NCBI RefSeq assembly: GCF_905171765.1
Contig: NC_053393.1
Location: forward strand, 64,759,371-64,823,370
Origin: Bufo bufo
Taxonomy: Eukaryota; Chordata; Amphibia; Anura; Bufonidae
Reading direction: 5' to 3'
Length of the DNA stretch: 64,000 nt
In this document: positions 11,501-21,538 of the stretch, piece after piece
How positions within the stretch are numbered: position 1 is the stretch's first letter
Layout: every line of letters starts with the position of its first letter
The notes under the pieces: model-generated
The model's input: only the letters and a program-made list of their open reading frames with translations
The model's database searches: none
What the model was told of the DNA's origin: nothing
Position numbers and translations under genes: made by a program

Positions 11501-11715
11501 GGTGGCCGGAATAAAACTGCGACATTCTTGTTGGATTCGTTCATATGATTATTATTTCATTATGATGTTATTATTATTATTATTATGTTCTTATCATCTT
11601 ACTTTCTTTTTACTCACAGAAACTAAAACAGAAGAATCAACAACTAAAACAAATTATGGACCAACTACGGAATCTGATCTGGGATATTAACGCAATGTTA
11701 GCCATGAGAAACTAA
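5345..11715 (+). CDS. MED30: Mediator complex subunit 30, four exons
   Basis: Coding sequence joins 5345-5551, 5873-6031, 9298-9408 and 11620-11715 and encodes 190 residues with stop TAA. MED30 is a metazoan-type subunit of Mediator, the nuclear complex that links transcription factors to RNA polymerase II. Order along the protein: a low-complexity Gly/Pro/Ala N-terminus (1-35) with a nine-alanine run at 26-34, then the conserved helical MED30 core starting at REVNTATLCRIGQETVQDI, and a coiled-coil-like C-terminus (about 150-190) ending NAMLAMRN. The human protein is slightly shorter (178 residues), and the difference lies mostly in the N-terminal Ala/Gly tract and a few residues in exon 3. 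All introns are GT-AG and phase 0. No stop or frameshift interrupts the joined frame, so the gene looks functional. The gene fills only about 570 coding bases of 6.4 kb, and introns 2 and 3 are swollen by repeats. Confidence 0.96.
5873..6031 (+). CDS. MED30: MED30 exon 2
   Basis: Codons 70-122, after acceptor CTCTCTTACAG (ends 5872) and before donor GTAGGT (6032). It encodes LPNGVTYHMGTYQDRLGK and LFRKLRLVYDKCNENC, the most conserved helical segment of the family. It is in phase with exons 1 and 3. Confidence 0.96.
6091..6444. mobile_element. TTAA-flanked fold-back MITE in MED30 intron 2
   Basis: 354 bp between TTAA at 6087-6090 and TTAA at 6445-6448. The left arm starts AGGGGTTGTCTCATCTGAGA and the right arm ends TCTCAGATGAGAATAACCCT, nearly perfect inverted termini. 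CAATGGGGGCATAT/ATATGCCCCCATTG are the next paired segments. It is non-coding. TTAA specificity points to piggyBac-type mobilisation. Confidence 0.85.
6729..7069. mobile_element. TTAA-flanked MITE in MED30 intron 2
   Basis: 341 bp between TTAA at 6725-6728 and TTAA at 7070-7073. It starts AGGGGTTTTCCAATTATT and ends with CAAACCCTT. The interior (TTTGAGAAGGAAGTGATGTC, GGGGGTCCCTGGTGTCAGAC) is shared with the elements at 3482-3907 and 36610-37495. It is non-coding. Confidence 0.75.
7286..7335. repeat. AT-rich microsatellite (ATT)n and poly-T
   Basis: A T-run followed by TTATTATTATTATTATTATT in MED30 intron 2. Low-complexity only. Confidence 0.9.
7773..8053. mobile_element. Fold-back MITE, GGCTGTATTACAC termini
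   Basis: The left end GGCTGTATTACACTAG follows TAA (7770-7772). The right end ...CGGTGTAATACAAGC is its imperfect inverse. AGCGATCGCTATGCC and CCAGCATGCTGAAAGATC give further internal pairing. It abuts the intron 2 minisatellite. The right target duplication is not clear. Confidence 0.6.
8056..9256. repeat. MED30 intron 2 minisatellite, 31-bp unit, 1.2 kb
   Basis: About 38 tandem copies of GTGTTAGACCCCATTATGTA followed by TTGTGTACAGG. Variants include TTGGACC for TTAGACC, ATAGTGTAC for ATTGTGTAC, TTATTTATTG, and ACTGGGTGT insertions that cluster in the 3' half. Because 31 is not a multiple of three, each frame cycles, which gives a spurious 194-codon ORF. The array ends about 40 bp before MED30 exon 3. 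Confidence 0.97.
9298..9408 (+). CDS. MED30: MED30 exon 3
   Basis: Codons 123-159, after acceptor CCTTTCTTTGTAG (ends 9297) and before donor GTAACA (9409). It encodes LIPYIEDD and YASEERREILEVNK, matching the family. The acceptor lies only about 40 bp after the end of a 1.2-kb minisatellite, so the branch point must be in that short gap or within the last repeat units. Confidence 0.95.
9409..10560 (+). other. MED30: MED30 intron 3, 5' part
   Basis: No exon-like feature. It is AT-rich with dispersed fragments, including CTTTAATTAAAAAATAATTT near 9895 and a TTTATTAAA segment near 9947. The minus-strand 81-codon ORF at 9639-9884 has no recognised domain. Confidence 0.5.
10561..11124. mobile_element. 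Long palindrome in MED30 intron 3
   Basis: The arms pair through CATTATAGCATAGTTG with CAACTATGCTATAATG, through CTTGGAGATCTCGCGC with GTGTGAGATCTCCAAG, and through CCACATAACCGCTCCCCTTG with its inverse near 10945. The core is strongly GC/CpG-rich (GGGCCCG at 10788 and 10855). This is a fold-back non-autonomous element of about 560 bp. ORFs on both strands (up to 139 codons) follow from the palindrome and have no domain. Confidence 0.85.
11368..11515. mobile_element. Partial fold-back MITE end, GGCTACTTTCACACTAGC
   Basis: The left terminus follows TAA (11365-11367). Its inverse, GCTAGTGTGAAAGTAGCC, ends another copy at 40928, so this is a recognisable terminus of a shared family. No matching right end is found before MED30 exon 4, so it is truncated. 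Confidence 0.55.
11620..11715 (+). CDS. MED30: MED30 exon 4 and stop codon
   Basis: Codons 160-190 plus TAA, after acceptor TTTTTACTCACAG (ends 11619). It encodes the Gln/Lys-rich coiled coil and the hallmark C-terminus IWDINAMLAMRN. The 77-codon ORF in the overlapping frame is a shadow. Confidence 0.95.
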   Translation, partial: KLKQKNQQLKQIMDQLRNLIWDINAMLAMRN

Positions 11716-11795
11716 ATTGGAACAGTCTTGATTTTGTATTTAATGTTAAATTGAGGGACGTTTTTTGTGTAATAAATATTGTTTTTCATAATCAT
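11716..11795 (+). terminator. MED30: MED30 3' UTR with poly(A) signal
   Basis: AATAAA lies at 11771-11776, 56 bases after the stop codon, followed by a T-rich stretch and then GTGG at about 11797. Cleavage probably falls near 11790-11800. The 3' UTR is short. A family A fold-back element starts about 90 bp further on at 11882. Confidence 0.8.
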
Positions 11796-11881
11796 TGTGG
11801 AGGGAAGAATTTATTTTTCAGAGCTGATCTGCATCAGTCCAGAATGCTGATCTAATTTCTCATCTTGAACAATTCCTTTAA

Positions 11882-12820
11882 GGCCTCTTTCACACGGGCG
11901 TTGCGGAAAAATGTGCGGGTGCGTTGCGGGAACACCTGCGATTTTTCCGCGCGAGTGCAAAACATTGTAATGCGTTTTGCACTCGCATGAAAAAAATCAC
12001 GCATGTTTGGTACCCAAACCCGAACTTCTTCACAGAAGTTCGGGCTTGGGTTAGGTGTTGTGTAGATTTTATTATTTTCCCTTATAACATGGTTATAAGG
12101 GAAAATAATAGCATTCTGAATACAGAATGCATAGTAGGTGATCAATTGAGGGTTGAAAAAAATAAAAAAATTAACTCACCTTCTCCAATTGTTCGCGTAG
12201 CTCCGGGTCTCTTCTTTACTTCTCAAAAGATGAACTATCGGCTAAAGGACCTTTGGTGACGTCAGATCACATGCTCCAATCACATGGTACATCACCGTGG
12301 TGATGGACCATGTGATTGGAGCATGTGATCTGACGTCACCACAGGTCCTAGCCGATAGTTCATCTTTTGAGAAGTAAAGAAGAGACCCGGAGCTACGCGA
12401 ACAATTGGAGAAGGTGAGTTAATTTTTTTTATTTTTTTCAACCCTCAATTGATCACCTACTATGCATTCTGTATTCAGAATGCTATTATTTTCCCTTATA
12501 ACCATGTTATAAGGGAAAATAATACAGTGAATAGACTGTCACCTAGCAACCATGCGTGAAAATCGCACCGCATCCGCACTTGCTTGCGGATGCTTGCGAT
12601 TTTCACGCAACCCCATTCACTTCTATGGGGCCTGCGTTGCGTGAAAAACGCAGAATATAGAGCATGCTGCGATTTTCACGCAACGCATAAGTGATGCGTG
12701 AAAATCACCGCTCATCTGAACAGCCCCATAGAAATGAATGGGTCGGTATTCAGTGCGGGTGCAATGCGTTCACCTCACGCATCGCATCCGCGCGGAATAC
12801 TCGCCCGTGTGAAAGGGCCC
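11882..12820. mobile_element. Fold-back MITE, family A, complete (939 bp)
   Basis: Starts GGCCTCTTTCACACGGGCG and ends CGCCCGTGTGAAAGGGCCC, flanked by TAA on both sides (11879-11881, 12821-12823). The inner palindrome is nearly perfect for about 230 bp per arm, centred at about 12299 (CACCGTGGTG). Each arm has a TGACGTCA (12257-12264, 12331-12338) and TTATAAGGGAAAATAA. The outer arms differ, with CpG-rich GTGAAAATCGCA repeats on the right. It carries no transposase. TWA duplications with GGC/GCC ends resemble PIF/Harbinger-type elements, which is inference. Confidence 0.9.
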
Positions 12821-12823
12821 TAA

Positions 12824-13004
12824 GAGTGACAACCCATTTTGGCCATGAGCATGACTATGAGTATTACATGTATCTCATATTATATGTTATCTTGCAATAT
12901 AATCTCGAACTCTGGTTACATTCTAAGAAAAGATCAGAGTAATAGGGCAAACACCAGTTTTTGCAATATTATATATATATTTTTTTTGCAAGGTTGATTT
13001 TTAA
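12824..13004. other. AT-rich spacer
   Basis: Short AT-rich interval with a (TA)n patch near 12970. Nothing is recognised. Confidence 0.4.
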
Positions 13005-14904
13005 CCCCTTCACCTTCCACAGAGCCTATTTTTGCTACTCTGACATGTGGTGTTTTGTGTGGTAATATCTTTGGAACGCTTTTACTTATCCAAGCGATTC
13101 TAATATTTTCTCATGAGACAATGTACTTTGTTAAAGGTAAATTTGAGTCGATATGTTTTATCTTTATTTATAAAAAAAAAACTATTTTACTGAAAATTTA
13201 GAAAAATTCCCTATTTTCAAAATTTAAATTTTTCTGCTTTTTAAGATGAAACGTGATAACTTATAAAGTAGTTATTAATTAACATTTTCCATATGTCTAA
13301 ATTATGTTTTTATAGTTTTGCGAATGTCATCTTATTTTTTAAGGATGCTAGAAGGCTTAAAAAAAAATTTAAGCAAATTTTCTAAATTTTAAGGAAATTT
13401 ACAAAATCCACTTTTTTAGGAACTAATTCAGTTTTGAAGTCATTTTATGGGTCTTACATAGTAGAAAGTGCCCATAAATGACCCCGTTTTAGAAACTACA
13501 CCCCTCAGGTTATTCAAAACTGATTTTACAAACGTGATTAACCCTTTGTATGATTTAAAGGGAAATGGAGGCGAACTTTATAAATTGCACTTTTTTTTGC
13601 AGATTTTCCATTTTAATAATTTTTTTCCCTATAAGCAGAAAGGGTTAACAGCCAAACAAACCTTAATCTTTATTACCCAGATTCTGCAGTTTCCAAAAAC
13701 ACCCCATGTGTTATCTTAACCTGCTCTATGGGCACATGCCAGGGTTCAGAAGGAAAGGAGAGCTATATGGTTTTTGGAGGGCAGATTTTGCTGGAATAGT
13801 TTTTCGATGCCATGCTACATTTGAAGTCACGCTAAGGTACCCCCACAGTAGCACCCCCCCCCCCCCCCATTTTGGAAACTACACTCTTCAAGCTATTTAT
13901 TGAAGGGTGTTCTGACCACTTTGACTCCACATGCTTTTAATAGAATTTAGAAAAACTTGGGTCTGAAAATTGTCATTTCTTCCAATACAATGTTGCATAA
14001 GCTCCCCATTTTCTTATTTTCACAAGGGGTAACAGGAGAAAAAGCACCACAAATTTTGTTAAGCATTTTCTCCTGAACACGGCAACACCCCACATGTAGT
14101 CATAAATTGCTGTTTGGGCACATGGCTGGGATCAGAAGAGAAGGAGCGCCATATGGTTTTTGGAGGGCAGATTTTGGTGGAACGGCTTACAGGTGCCATG
14201 TTGCTATTGATCAGCCTCTGGACACCAGTACAGCAATTTTCTGACAACCATACATTTTATTTTTCTCTCAACGAAGCATTATCATTGCTTTTATTATGGA
14301 GTTCATACAACTTTTTGATCACCTTTTTATTTAGCATTTTGGGAAGCAGGATAAGGTGGCAACTCTGCCATTGCTTTTTGGGATTTGTAATTGGGGTGAA
14401 CACCGTGCGGGGAAAAATTACACATTAGTGTTTTTTTTTCTTTGTTTTTTTACTTGAAACTTTTATTTTTTATGAAAGACACTTTATTTTAATTTTTTTG
14501 TCCCACTTTAGGACTTCAACATAAATGTGTATTGTAATGCATTGACTGTCAGCGTATTACCAGTGTAATACACTGACAGCCTGCTTGCCTGTGAGACCCA
14601 GGGGGCTGGGTCTCACAGGCTTCCGTAGAAGGCAAGTCCCGATATCTATGGAAGACATCGGGCTGCCTTTCCAGCCATTGGGTCCCTGTCACCGCAGCAC
14701 AAGGACCTGATGGGGACGGGGACATCCCGTACATGCCGCGGTCAGCGCTGACCGTAGCATACAGAGGGTTAAAGCGCCGGCATCAGTGAATACACTTGCT
14801 GCTGATCCTGAACCCACCCAATCAGCGCGCCAAACCTGTATGGAGGCTTTCGGGAAGTCACTTCCCGATGCGCTGTAAATGTACGGCGGATGTCGGGAAG
14901 GGGT
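13005..14904. mobile_element. Dispersed non-autonomous DNA element, about 1.9 kb
   Basis: Short imperfect inverted ends: CCCCTTCACC after TTAA (13001-13004), and CGGGAAGGGGTAA at the right. The interior has tandemly related segments: CCCCGTTTTAGAAACTACACCCCTCA (near 13480) resembles CCCCATTTTGGAAACTACACTC (near 13860), and ATATGGTTTTTGGAGGGCAGATTTTG occurs at 13764 and 14150. A small palindrome, CAGTGTAATACACTGACAGC, lies near 14560. The long ORFs have no recognised domain. I call it a repeat from structure; the family is not identified. Confidence 0.55.
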
Positions 14905-15474
14905 AATGGAAACAGTTCTTAAAACAGATCCCAATGAATCCAAATTCAAATGGACCCCAGTCTTGGCAATCCCATTGACTTAAAATAGACCCCGATGAGT
15001 TTCTGTGGGATATTTCTGGAACTAATTGCACCGTCAATAATTCCAACATTAGATACAAAGGGCAAATTGGCCAAAAAAAATTGAGTTGCATTTCTAGACA
15101 ATTGTGTTTGATCAAAATATGCCAATGCAAACTTCAAATATTATCCTCATGATACATCCGCTCCGCCCCCCCCCCCCCTTCCTTTCCTTCCATGGAGGAA
15201 TATTTATCGAGCCCTGCACTCCAAAATTCTGGCTTCCAAACGTGTTTGGGCTTTGCAACTTTTTAGGCTTTTTTGCACAAAGTTTTTGCAACATTTAGCA
15301 TTTTTACAGCTCTCCAGTGGGTGAGAAAATTACTATGATTAGTCTGTCAAGCTGACAGACCTATGTTCGCAACTGTGGCATGCCTGATTTGGCGCAAATG
15401 GCAGCTGCCGGCTAGACAAAAACTGTTGCATGCAAAGTTTTTTTTTTTGTCCATTTATGACGGAAAGAGGCTAA
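14905..15474. other. Spacer
   Basis: Contains CCCCAGTCTTGGCAATCCCA and a C-run near 15165. ORFs of 60-90 codons show no domain. No gene recognised. Confidence 0.4.
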
Positions 15475-16447
15475 GGCTGGGTTCACACAGGCGTTGCAGG
15501 AAAATGTGCGGGTGCGTTGCGGGAACACCCGCGATTTTTCCTCGCGAGTGCAAAACATTGTAATGCGTTTTGCACTCGCGTGAGAAAAATCGCGCATGTT
15601 TGGTACCCAAACCCGAACTTCTTTACAGAAGTTCGGGCTTGGGATCGGTGTTCTGTAAGATTGTATTATTTCCCCTTATAACATAATTATAAGGGAAAGT
15701 AATAGCATTCTGAATACAGAATGCATAGTAAACTAGCGCTGGAGGGGTTAAAAAAATAAAATATATATTTAACTCACCTTAGTCCACTTGATCGCGGCCG
15801 GCATCTCCTTCTGTCTCCTTTGTTGAATAGGACCTGTGGTGAGCATTAATTACAGGAACAGGACCTTTGATGACGTCACTCCGGTCATCACATGATACGT
15901 CACTATGGCAAAAGATCATGTGATGACCGGAGTGACGTCATCAAAGGTCCTGTTCCTGTAATTAATGCTCACCACAGGTCCTATTCAACAAAGGAGACAG
16001 AAGGAGATGCCGGCTACGCGATCAAGTGGACTAAGGTGAGTTAAATTATTTTTTATTTATTTTTTAACCCCTCCAGCGCTGTTTTACTATGCATTCTGTA
16101 TTCAGAATGCTATTATTTTCTCTTATAACCATGTTATAAGGGAAAATAATAATGATCGGGTCTCCATCCCGATCGTCTCCTAGCAACCGTGCGTGAAAAT
16201 CGCACCGCATCCGCACTTGCTTGCGATTTTCACGCAACCCCATTCACTTCTATGGGGCCTGCGTTGCGTGAAAAACGCTGAATATAGAGCATGCTGCGAT
16301 TTTCACGCAACGCACAAGTGATGCGTGAAAATCACCGCTCATCTGAACAGCCCCATTGAAATGAATGGGTCGGGATTCAGTGCGGGTGCAATACGTTCAC
16401 CTACCGCATTGCACCCGCGCGGAAATCTCGCCCGTGTGAACTCAGCC
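15475..16447. mobile_element. Fold-back MITE, family A, complete (973 bp)
   Basis: Starts GGCTGGGTTCACACAGGCG and ends CGCCCGTGTGAACTCAGCC, flanked by TAA (15472-15474, 16448-16450). The inner palindrome is centred near 15906 with TGACGTCA at 15871-15878 and 15933-15940. Arm sequence between 15620 and 16140 parallels the copy at 11882-12820, but with a different core (TACAGGAACAGGACCTTTGA). It is non-coding. Confidence 0.9.
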
Positions 16448-16450
16448 TAA

Positions 16451-16838
16451 ATCGTCGCCGGACGCCATTATAGTCAATGGGTATGCGAAAGCGAACTGTA
16501 GAATCTGGAATCTGCCGGAGGCTGTTTTGGAGGCGGGTGCTATGCTGCTTTGCAGAGTATCCACCTCCACAAACAGCCTCCGGCAGCGCTATAGACCACC
16601 CATCTGTGCTGGTGACATCACCGGGCTCACTGCTAGGCAGAAGTCTCCACTTGGCATAGTGATAGGAAGCCTGGTACTTCACCAGCACAAAACAAACACA
16701 TCCTTGCGCTGTGTGAGTCAGAATTCCTGGCTCCCATGCTCAGCCTTGTCAATGCTCCCATACTCCACTCCTATGTAATCAAGGAATAAAGAACAGCTTA
16801 TATCTAGATTCAGCCCTGAACCCGGAGAACCCCTTTAA
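16451..16838. other. Spacer with an inverted-repeat segment
   Basis: Contains TGCCGGAGGCTGTTTTGGAGG, inverse-matched by CCACAAACAGCCTCCGGCA near 16575, i.e. a short palindrome of about 75 bp. No gene recognised. Confidence 0.5.
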
Positions 16839-17120
16839 GGGCTCATGCACACAACTGTTGTTGTTTTTCAATCTGCAAAACACAGATACCGGCCGAGTGC
16901 ATTCCATATTTTGCAGAAGAGCCAACCCCTAATAGAACAGTCCTATCCTTGTCCGTAATGCGAACAACAATAGGACATGTTCTATTTTTTTTTTTTTTTG
17001 CGGAATGGACATACGGAAACAGAATTTTTTTTTTTTTGTGGCCCTATTGAAGTGAATACATACGCATATGGGCCGCAAGAAAAACGGGACACTGAAAAAT
17101 ACAGTGGTGTGCACCAGCCC
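16839..17120. mobile_element. Fold-back MITE, family B (GGGCTCATGCACACAACTG)
   Basis: Between TAA at 16836-16838 and TAA at 17121-17123. It starts GGGCTCATGCACAC and ends GTGTGCACCAGCCC. The interior shares AGGACATGTTCTATTTTTTT and CCTATTGAAGTGAAT with the other family B copies at 19660, 20528, 21052 and 29073. Confidence 0.8.
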
Positions 17121-17300
17121 TAACTCCAACTTTAAAAAGTCTCAAAAATTGTTGCAAACTTACTCGACTGGTATACACAGTGGAGTAACATCTCAAGACA
17201 GAAGTGTTAGACTTAAAAGCATCTTAAATGAATCAAATGTATCAAACACCGTGCAACATTTGATAAATTTGGCCCAAATTGCGTCAGAGTGAACTCATAA

Positions 17301-17556
17301 GGCTAGGGCTACACGACGACATTTGTCACACCAATGTCGCGCGACAATTTTTATAATGATAGTCTATGGTGTCTCACTGCGACACGACAGTAGCAAAAAA
17401 TCCATCCAAGATGGATTTTTCTACGACAGTCGCAGCATGTCACATGTCGCAGTGCAACACCATAGACTATCATTATAAAAATTGTCGCGCAACATCAATG
17501 TCGCGCGACACATGTTGCAGTGCAGTTGTGCCCTATGTTGCCGTGTAGCCCTAGCC
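17301..17556. mobile_element. Fold-back MITE, family C (GGCTAGGGCTACACGACG)
   Basis: 256 bp with TAA on both sides (17298-17300, 17557-17559). The ends are GGCTAGGGCTACACG and CGTGTAGCCCTAGCC, perfect inverse. The interior pairs CAATTTTTATAATGATAGTC with GACTATCATTATAAAAATTG. It is rich in GTCGC/GCGAC motifs and non-coding. Confidence 0.9.
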
Positions 17557-17559
17557 TAA

Positions 17560-18006
17560 CTGTGACACTGGATCCATCACAATGTACTTTCACAGATTGG
17601 AATGACATTCGAAGCCTTCACAGCTGGCACCTGTTAGAAAAGAACCATTTTAAAAATCATCTTTGCTGTTACGTGTTCGGCGTTCCCACAGGGAACCATG
17701 TGTCAGACACACACGCGTCGACGAGAGGGAACATTTCTTTTCTTCAGGGACTTCCTTGTGTTTGTCTTGCCAAGAGAATGTAGATTTATACAGAAACCCC
17801 AGTCTGTTCTGCCTGGAAATGATGCGCTCAACCTTCTAAAGGCTGCGTACAGCTCGTTACTCGTCCTGTTCCAGAATCTCATCTCTTTACTTGTCATAAC
17901 CAAAAGACGGGGAGTTTTGTTTTATTGATTTGCATTATGTAGAAAATATTTTTTTCTTCAAGGGGTTTGGTTGGGGTCTAATCTCTGGCACCCTTCCAGT
18001 TCCTAA
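17560..18006. other. Spacer
   Basis: No coding feature recognised. The ORFs of 66-87 codons at 17520-17928 lack known domains and sit on both strands. Confidence 0.4.
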
Positions 18007-18418
18007 GGCCGCTTGCAGACGAGCATGTCCGGACGCGTTCAGTGAAAACTGCGTGATTTCGCAAACCAAGCCATTCAGCTTTGTTTGTGATCGCATTCAG
18101 TTGTTCAGTTTTTATCGCGCGGAGTGCAACGCGATTTAGCAACCATCCGTGAAAATCGCATCGCATCCGCACTTGCTTGCGGATGCGATGCGATTTTTTA
18201 CGCACCCCTATTGACTTCTATAGGGCCAGCGTTTTGTGAAAAAAATTGCTGAATATAGAACATGCTGCGATTTTCACGCAACGTAAAAGTGATGTGTGAA
18301 AACCACCGCTCATGTACAAAGACCCATTTAAATGAATGGGTCCGTATTCCGTGCGGGCGTAATGCGTTCGCATCTCGCATTGCACTCGCGCGGAATTCTC
18401 GCTCGTGTGAAAGGGGCC
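18007..18418. mobile_element. Fold-back MITE, family A-related short form (412 bp)
   Basis: Starts GGCCGCTTGCAGACGAGC and ends GCTCGTGTGAAAGGGGCC, with TAA on both sides (18004-18006, 18419-18421). It carries the CpG-rich GTGAAAATCGCATCGCATCC block seen in the larger family A elements but lacks their central palindrome. Confidence 0.85.
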
Positions 18419-18589
18419 TAAGAATGAGGGGTCTGCAGTACTGATTCAATGCTGTGATCCCTGTAGCTGGCCAGCTAAGACCTGTCCTAGGTTGGTAATA
18501 CAGCTTATATGTTTATACAGCTAGACCTGCCAGTAACCTTAATACAGTTCCTATGTTTGTGTGTTAAAGACATAAGCTGAGTTATTTAC

Positions 18590-18723
18590 AGTGAAAATGT
18601 CCTATTCTTGTCCATTTTTGGCATTGTTACAATGGATCCGCAAAAAACAAACGGCTTCCATTTTATTTTGCGGAACCGCAATTTGCGGACCACAAAACAC
18701 ATACAGTCGTGTGCATGTAGCCT
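18590..18723. mobile_element. Family B fold-back MITE, right part only
   Basis: Ends ACACATACAGTCGTGTGCATGTAGCC followed by TAA. The inner segment has GTCCTATTCTTGTCC and TTGCGGACCACAAAACAC typical of family B. The left terminus is absent. Confidence 0.7.
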
Positions 18724-18726
18724 AAC

Positions 18727-18728
18727 TG

Positions 18729-18761
<33 letters not shown>

Positions 18762-19653
18762 GTTCACAGATGCAGAAAAGATAATATGCCTTTAAAATTC
18801 ATTATATGGATGTGAGGTAAGCTCAATGACACAGCAGAAACAGGAAGCATAGAGTTAAACTGTTGTTGCTGGGCAGAAGTATAGACCAATCACAGCCAGC
18901 CTCACACACAGCAGGAGTCTTGGCCAATAACAGCCAGCCTCACACACAGCCTGTGTGGGAAATTCCCTAGCAGGAGCTGCTAGAAATTATTATTCACCAG
19001 AGAGAGAAGCTGAACAGTCATTTACTCCACCAAGAGCTGTGTGTTGTGGAAGCAGAGAGGCCAAAATAGGTATTTAAAACAGTTATATAATATTCCTAAT
19101 GTTAATATAGTGATCAGAACTGTATACTGAACCAGTTATATGTGTGTTGTTTACTTACAGTTCCACCAATTGCATACAAACGAACTACTGAGTCATAGAA
19201 TTGCAAACCACAAAGTTCACAATCCAAATTCAAATTCCATATTGCAATCCAAATTGCATACAACCAGATCATACTCAACCAATCTGCAAATAGTTACTGC
19301 TAACTGCATATTGAAAATTGCGACCAAATTCAGCAAGTGAATTATTATTTAGACCTCAGATATGCCTCTCAGAGAGATCATAAAGTGCTTAAATAACTTA
19401 AAGTGAGAGTACAGATACTCAAGAGAGAAATATATCCACCATTTTATGTTGAATGACAAGATTGAACAGTTGAACCACCATCTTATGCATTCCGCCATTT
19501 TGTGATATCTTTTAAACACATGTTTTGTACATGGACTATCTGCTGCGGAGGCGGCAGTGTTATATGAAGAAAAGTTTGTTAATAAAGAAGTTATTTCAAG
19601 CATTTGGTGTGCTCTTTAAACCTACTGTTTCAATGGGCTCTGGAGGAATTACA
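18727..19653 (+). mobile_element. Possible LTR-like repeat with (TA)n at its start
   Basis: Starts TGTTATATAT with a (TA) run to about 18760 and ends GGAGGAATTACA. It contains a 30-bp-scale duplicated segment (CCAATCACAGCCAGCCTCACACACAGC near 18890 and CCAATAACAGCCAGCCTCACACACAGC near 18925), a CT-poor central part, and AATAAAG near 19581. TG...CA ends and a late poly(A) signal suggest a solo LTR, but no flanking duplication is visible. It sits between two family B MITEs. Confidence 0.35.
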
Positions 19654-19659
19654 GAGTAA

Positions 19660-19975
19660 GGCTACATGCACACGACCATATGTGTTTTGCAGTCCGCAAA
19701 GTGCGGATCCGCAAAAAAACTGATAACGTTCCATATGGCATCCGTTTTTTTTTGCGGATCTATTGTAATAATGCCTATCCTTGTCCGCAAACTAGAAAAA
19801 AATAGGACATGCACAATTTTTTTTGCGGAGCAACGGAACAGACATACTGATGCGGACAGCACACGGTGTGCTGTCCATGTTTTTTGCGGACCGATTGAAA
19901 TGAATGGGTCCGCATCCTATCCGCAAAAAAAAAAAAACAGACACGGAAACAAACAGCGTTCGTGTGCATGTAGCC
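19660..19975. mobile_element. Fold-back MITE, family B, complete (316 bp)
   Basis: Flanked by TAA on both sides (19657-19659, 19976-19978). The ends GGCTACATGCACACGA and TCGTGTGCATGTAGCC are perfect inverse. The interior has GTCCGCAAA/TTTGCGGA motifs paired across the centre. It is non-coding; overlapping ORFs on both strands follow from the fold-back symmetry. Confidence 0.9.
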
Positions 19976-19978
19976 TAA

Positions 19979-20524
19979 TAGACAGTCTGGTTAGACTATA
20001 AAAGTCAGAAGGCACTTCATAGTGCTGCGCCTGCCACAGTCCCTCCACAATCTTGGCTTGCACAGTGGCACCATGGCCACCCGGCTGTGCAGCAGGCCCC
20101 ATTTACTTGAATGGAGGTGTGCAGCAGATGACCGGGGGCCATTGTGCAGGAAAACACTGAAGGGTCTGCAGGGCTAAATCAGTACTATAGCCCCTTCATT
20201 CTCAGGATCAGTAGCGGTCTCAGTAGTCTGACCATTCTAGCGATACTTCATCACTTTGGGCCAATTGGTCACCAGACAGGCCTTATCTAGGGCATCTATA
20301 ATCCTTTACATAGCTTTTAATGGAGGATTGTCTGGGCCTAGGGTCGTGTGCCTCATACCCATAACTATACAGGTAGTTTCTTTTATATATCCTTTTTACA
20401 ACAACCAAACTAATTTCCAAGAATGTAATATTAGATTTAAAGGGGTATTCCCTTCTCGGGCATTGGGGGCATATTGCTAGGATGAATTCATTGATTACTA
20501 GTAATATGTGCTTTGATGGTGATC
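19979..20524. other. Spacer with a truncated TTAA-type MITE end
   Basis: At 20437-20483 there is TTAAAGGGGTATTCCCTTCTCGGGCATTGGGGGCATATTGCTAGGAT, equivalent to one end of the MITE at 6091-6444, then an abrupt change to unrelated sequence. No gene recognised. Confidence 0.5.
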
Positions 20525-20527
20525 TAA

Positions 20528-20808
20528 GGCCTTATGCACACGACCGTATATTTGAGTCCGCTTCTGTTCCGCAATTTTGCGGAATGGATGCGGACCCATT
20601 CATTTCAATGGGACCGCAAAAGATCAGTACTTCCGTTCCGTGGCCCCGCATAAAAGGTAGAATTTGTCCTATTCTTGTCGGCCATTGCAGACAAGAAAAA
20701 ACATTTCTATCATAGGGCTGGCCGTTCAGTCCCGCAAAATGCGGAATGCACATGGCCGGTATCTGTGTTTATTTGCGGACCCCAAAACACATACAGTCGA
20801 ATGCGCTC
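20528..20808. mobile_element. Fold-back MITE, family B (281 bp)
   Basis: Between TAA at 20525-20527 and TAA at 20809-20811. The left end GGCCTTATGCACACGACCG is imperfectly matched by CAGTCGAATGCGCTC at the right. The interior has TTGCGGAATGGATGCGGACC and CCTATTCTTGTCGGCC. Confidence 0.8.
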
Positions 20809-21051
20809 TAAGTCACAACTACTATTCATGTATTTTATTGAGCACATCCACTGTGCAGGGAGAAAAAGTAAGTGAACCCTTGAATCTAAACTTGTAGATC
20901 CTGCTTTAGCAGCTGCAAATATCATTTACACAACGTTGAGGAGGAACTTTGGACATTTCCTCCCTGCAAATGTTTAAATTGATCCATATATTTAGGATGC
21001 CTCGCGTGCATAGCCCTCATCGAATCATTCCACAACATCTCGATAGGGTTA

Positions 21052-21376
21052 GGGTTCATGCACACGAACGTATTTTTTTTTTCTCTGTCAGTTACTTTTT
21101 TTTGCGGACCGTATGCGGAACCATTCATTTCAACGGGTCCGCCAAAAAAAGAAAGTTACTCCGTGTGCATTCCGTTTCCATATGTCCGTAGTTCTGCAAA
21201 AAAAAAAATAGAACATGTCCTGTTATTGTCCACATTATGTACAAGGATAGTACTGTTCTATTAGGGGCCAGCTGTTCTGTTCCACAAAATACGGAATGCA
21301 CATGGACGGCATGCGTATTTTTTGCGGATCCGTTTTTTGCAGACTGCAAAATACATATGGTCGTGTGCATGAGCCC
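21052..21376. mobile_element. Fold-back MITE, family B (325 bp)
   Basis: Between TTA at 21049-21051 and TTA at 21377-21379. Ends GGGTTCATGCACACGA and TCGTGTGCATGAGCCC. The interior repeats TTTTGCGGACCGTATGCGGA and GAACATGTCCTGTTATTGTCC. Confidence 0.88.
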
Positions 21377-21538
21377 TTAAGGTCAGGACTCTTTTTGACC
21401 ATTTCAAAACACCAATCATCTTCTTTTTCCTCTATTCTTTTGTCTTGTTACATCATTCAACAGATCTTCAGCTTGAAGTCGTGAACGGCGCTCATATATT
21501 CTCCTGTAAATTGTTTTCATACACCTTTGGCCTCTTTC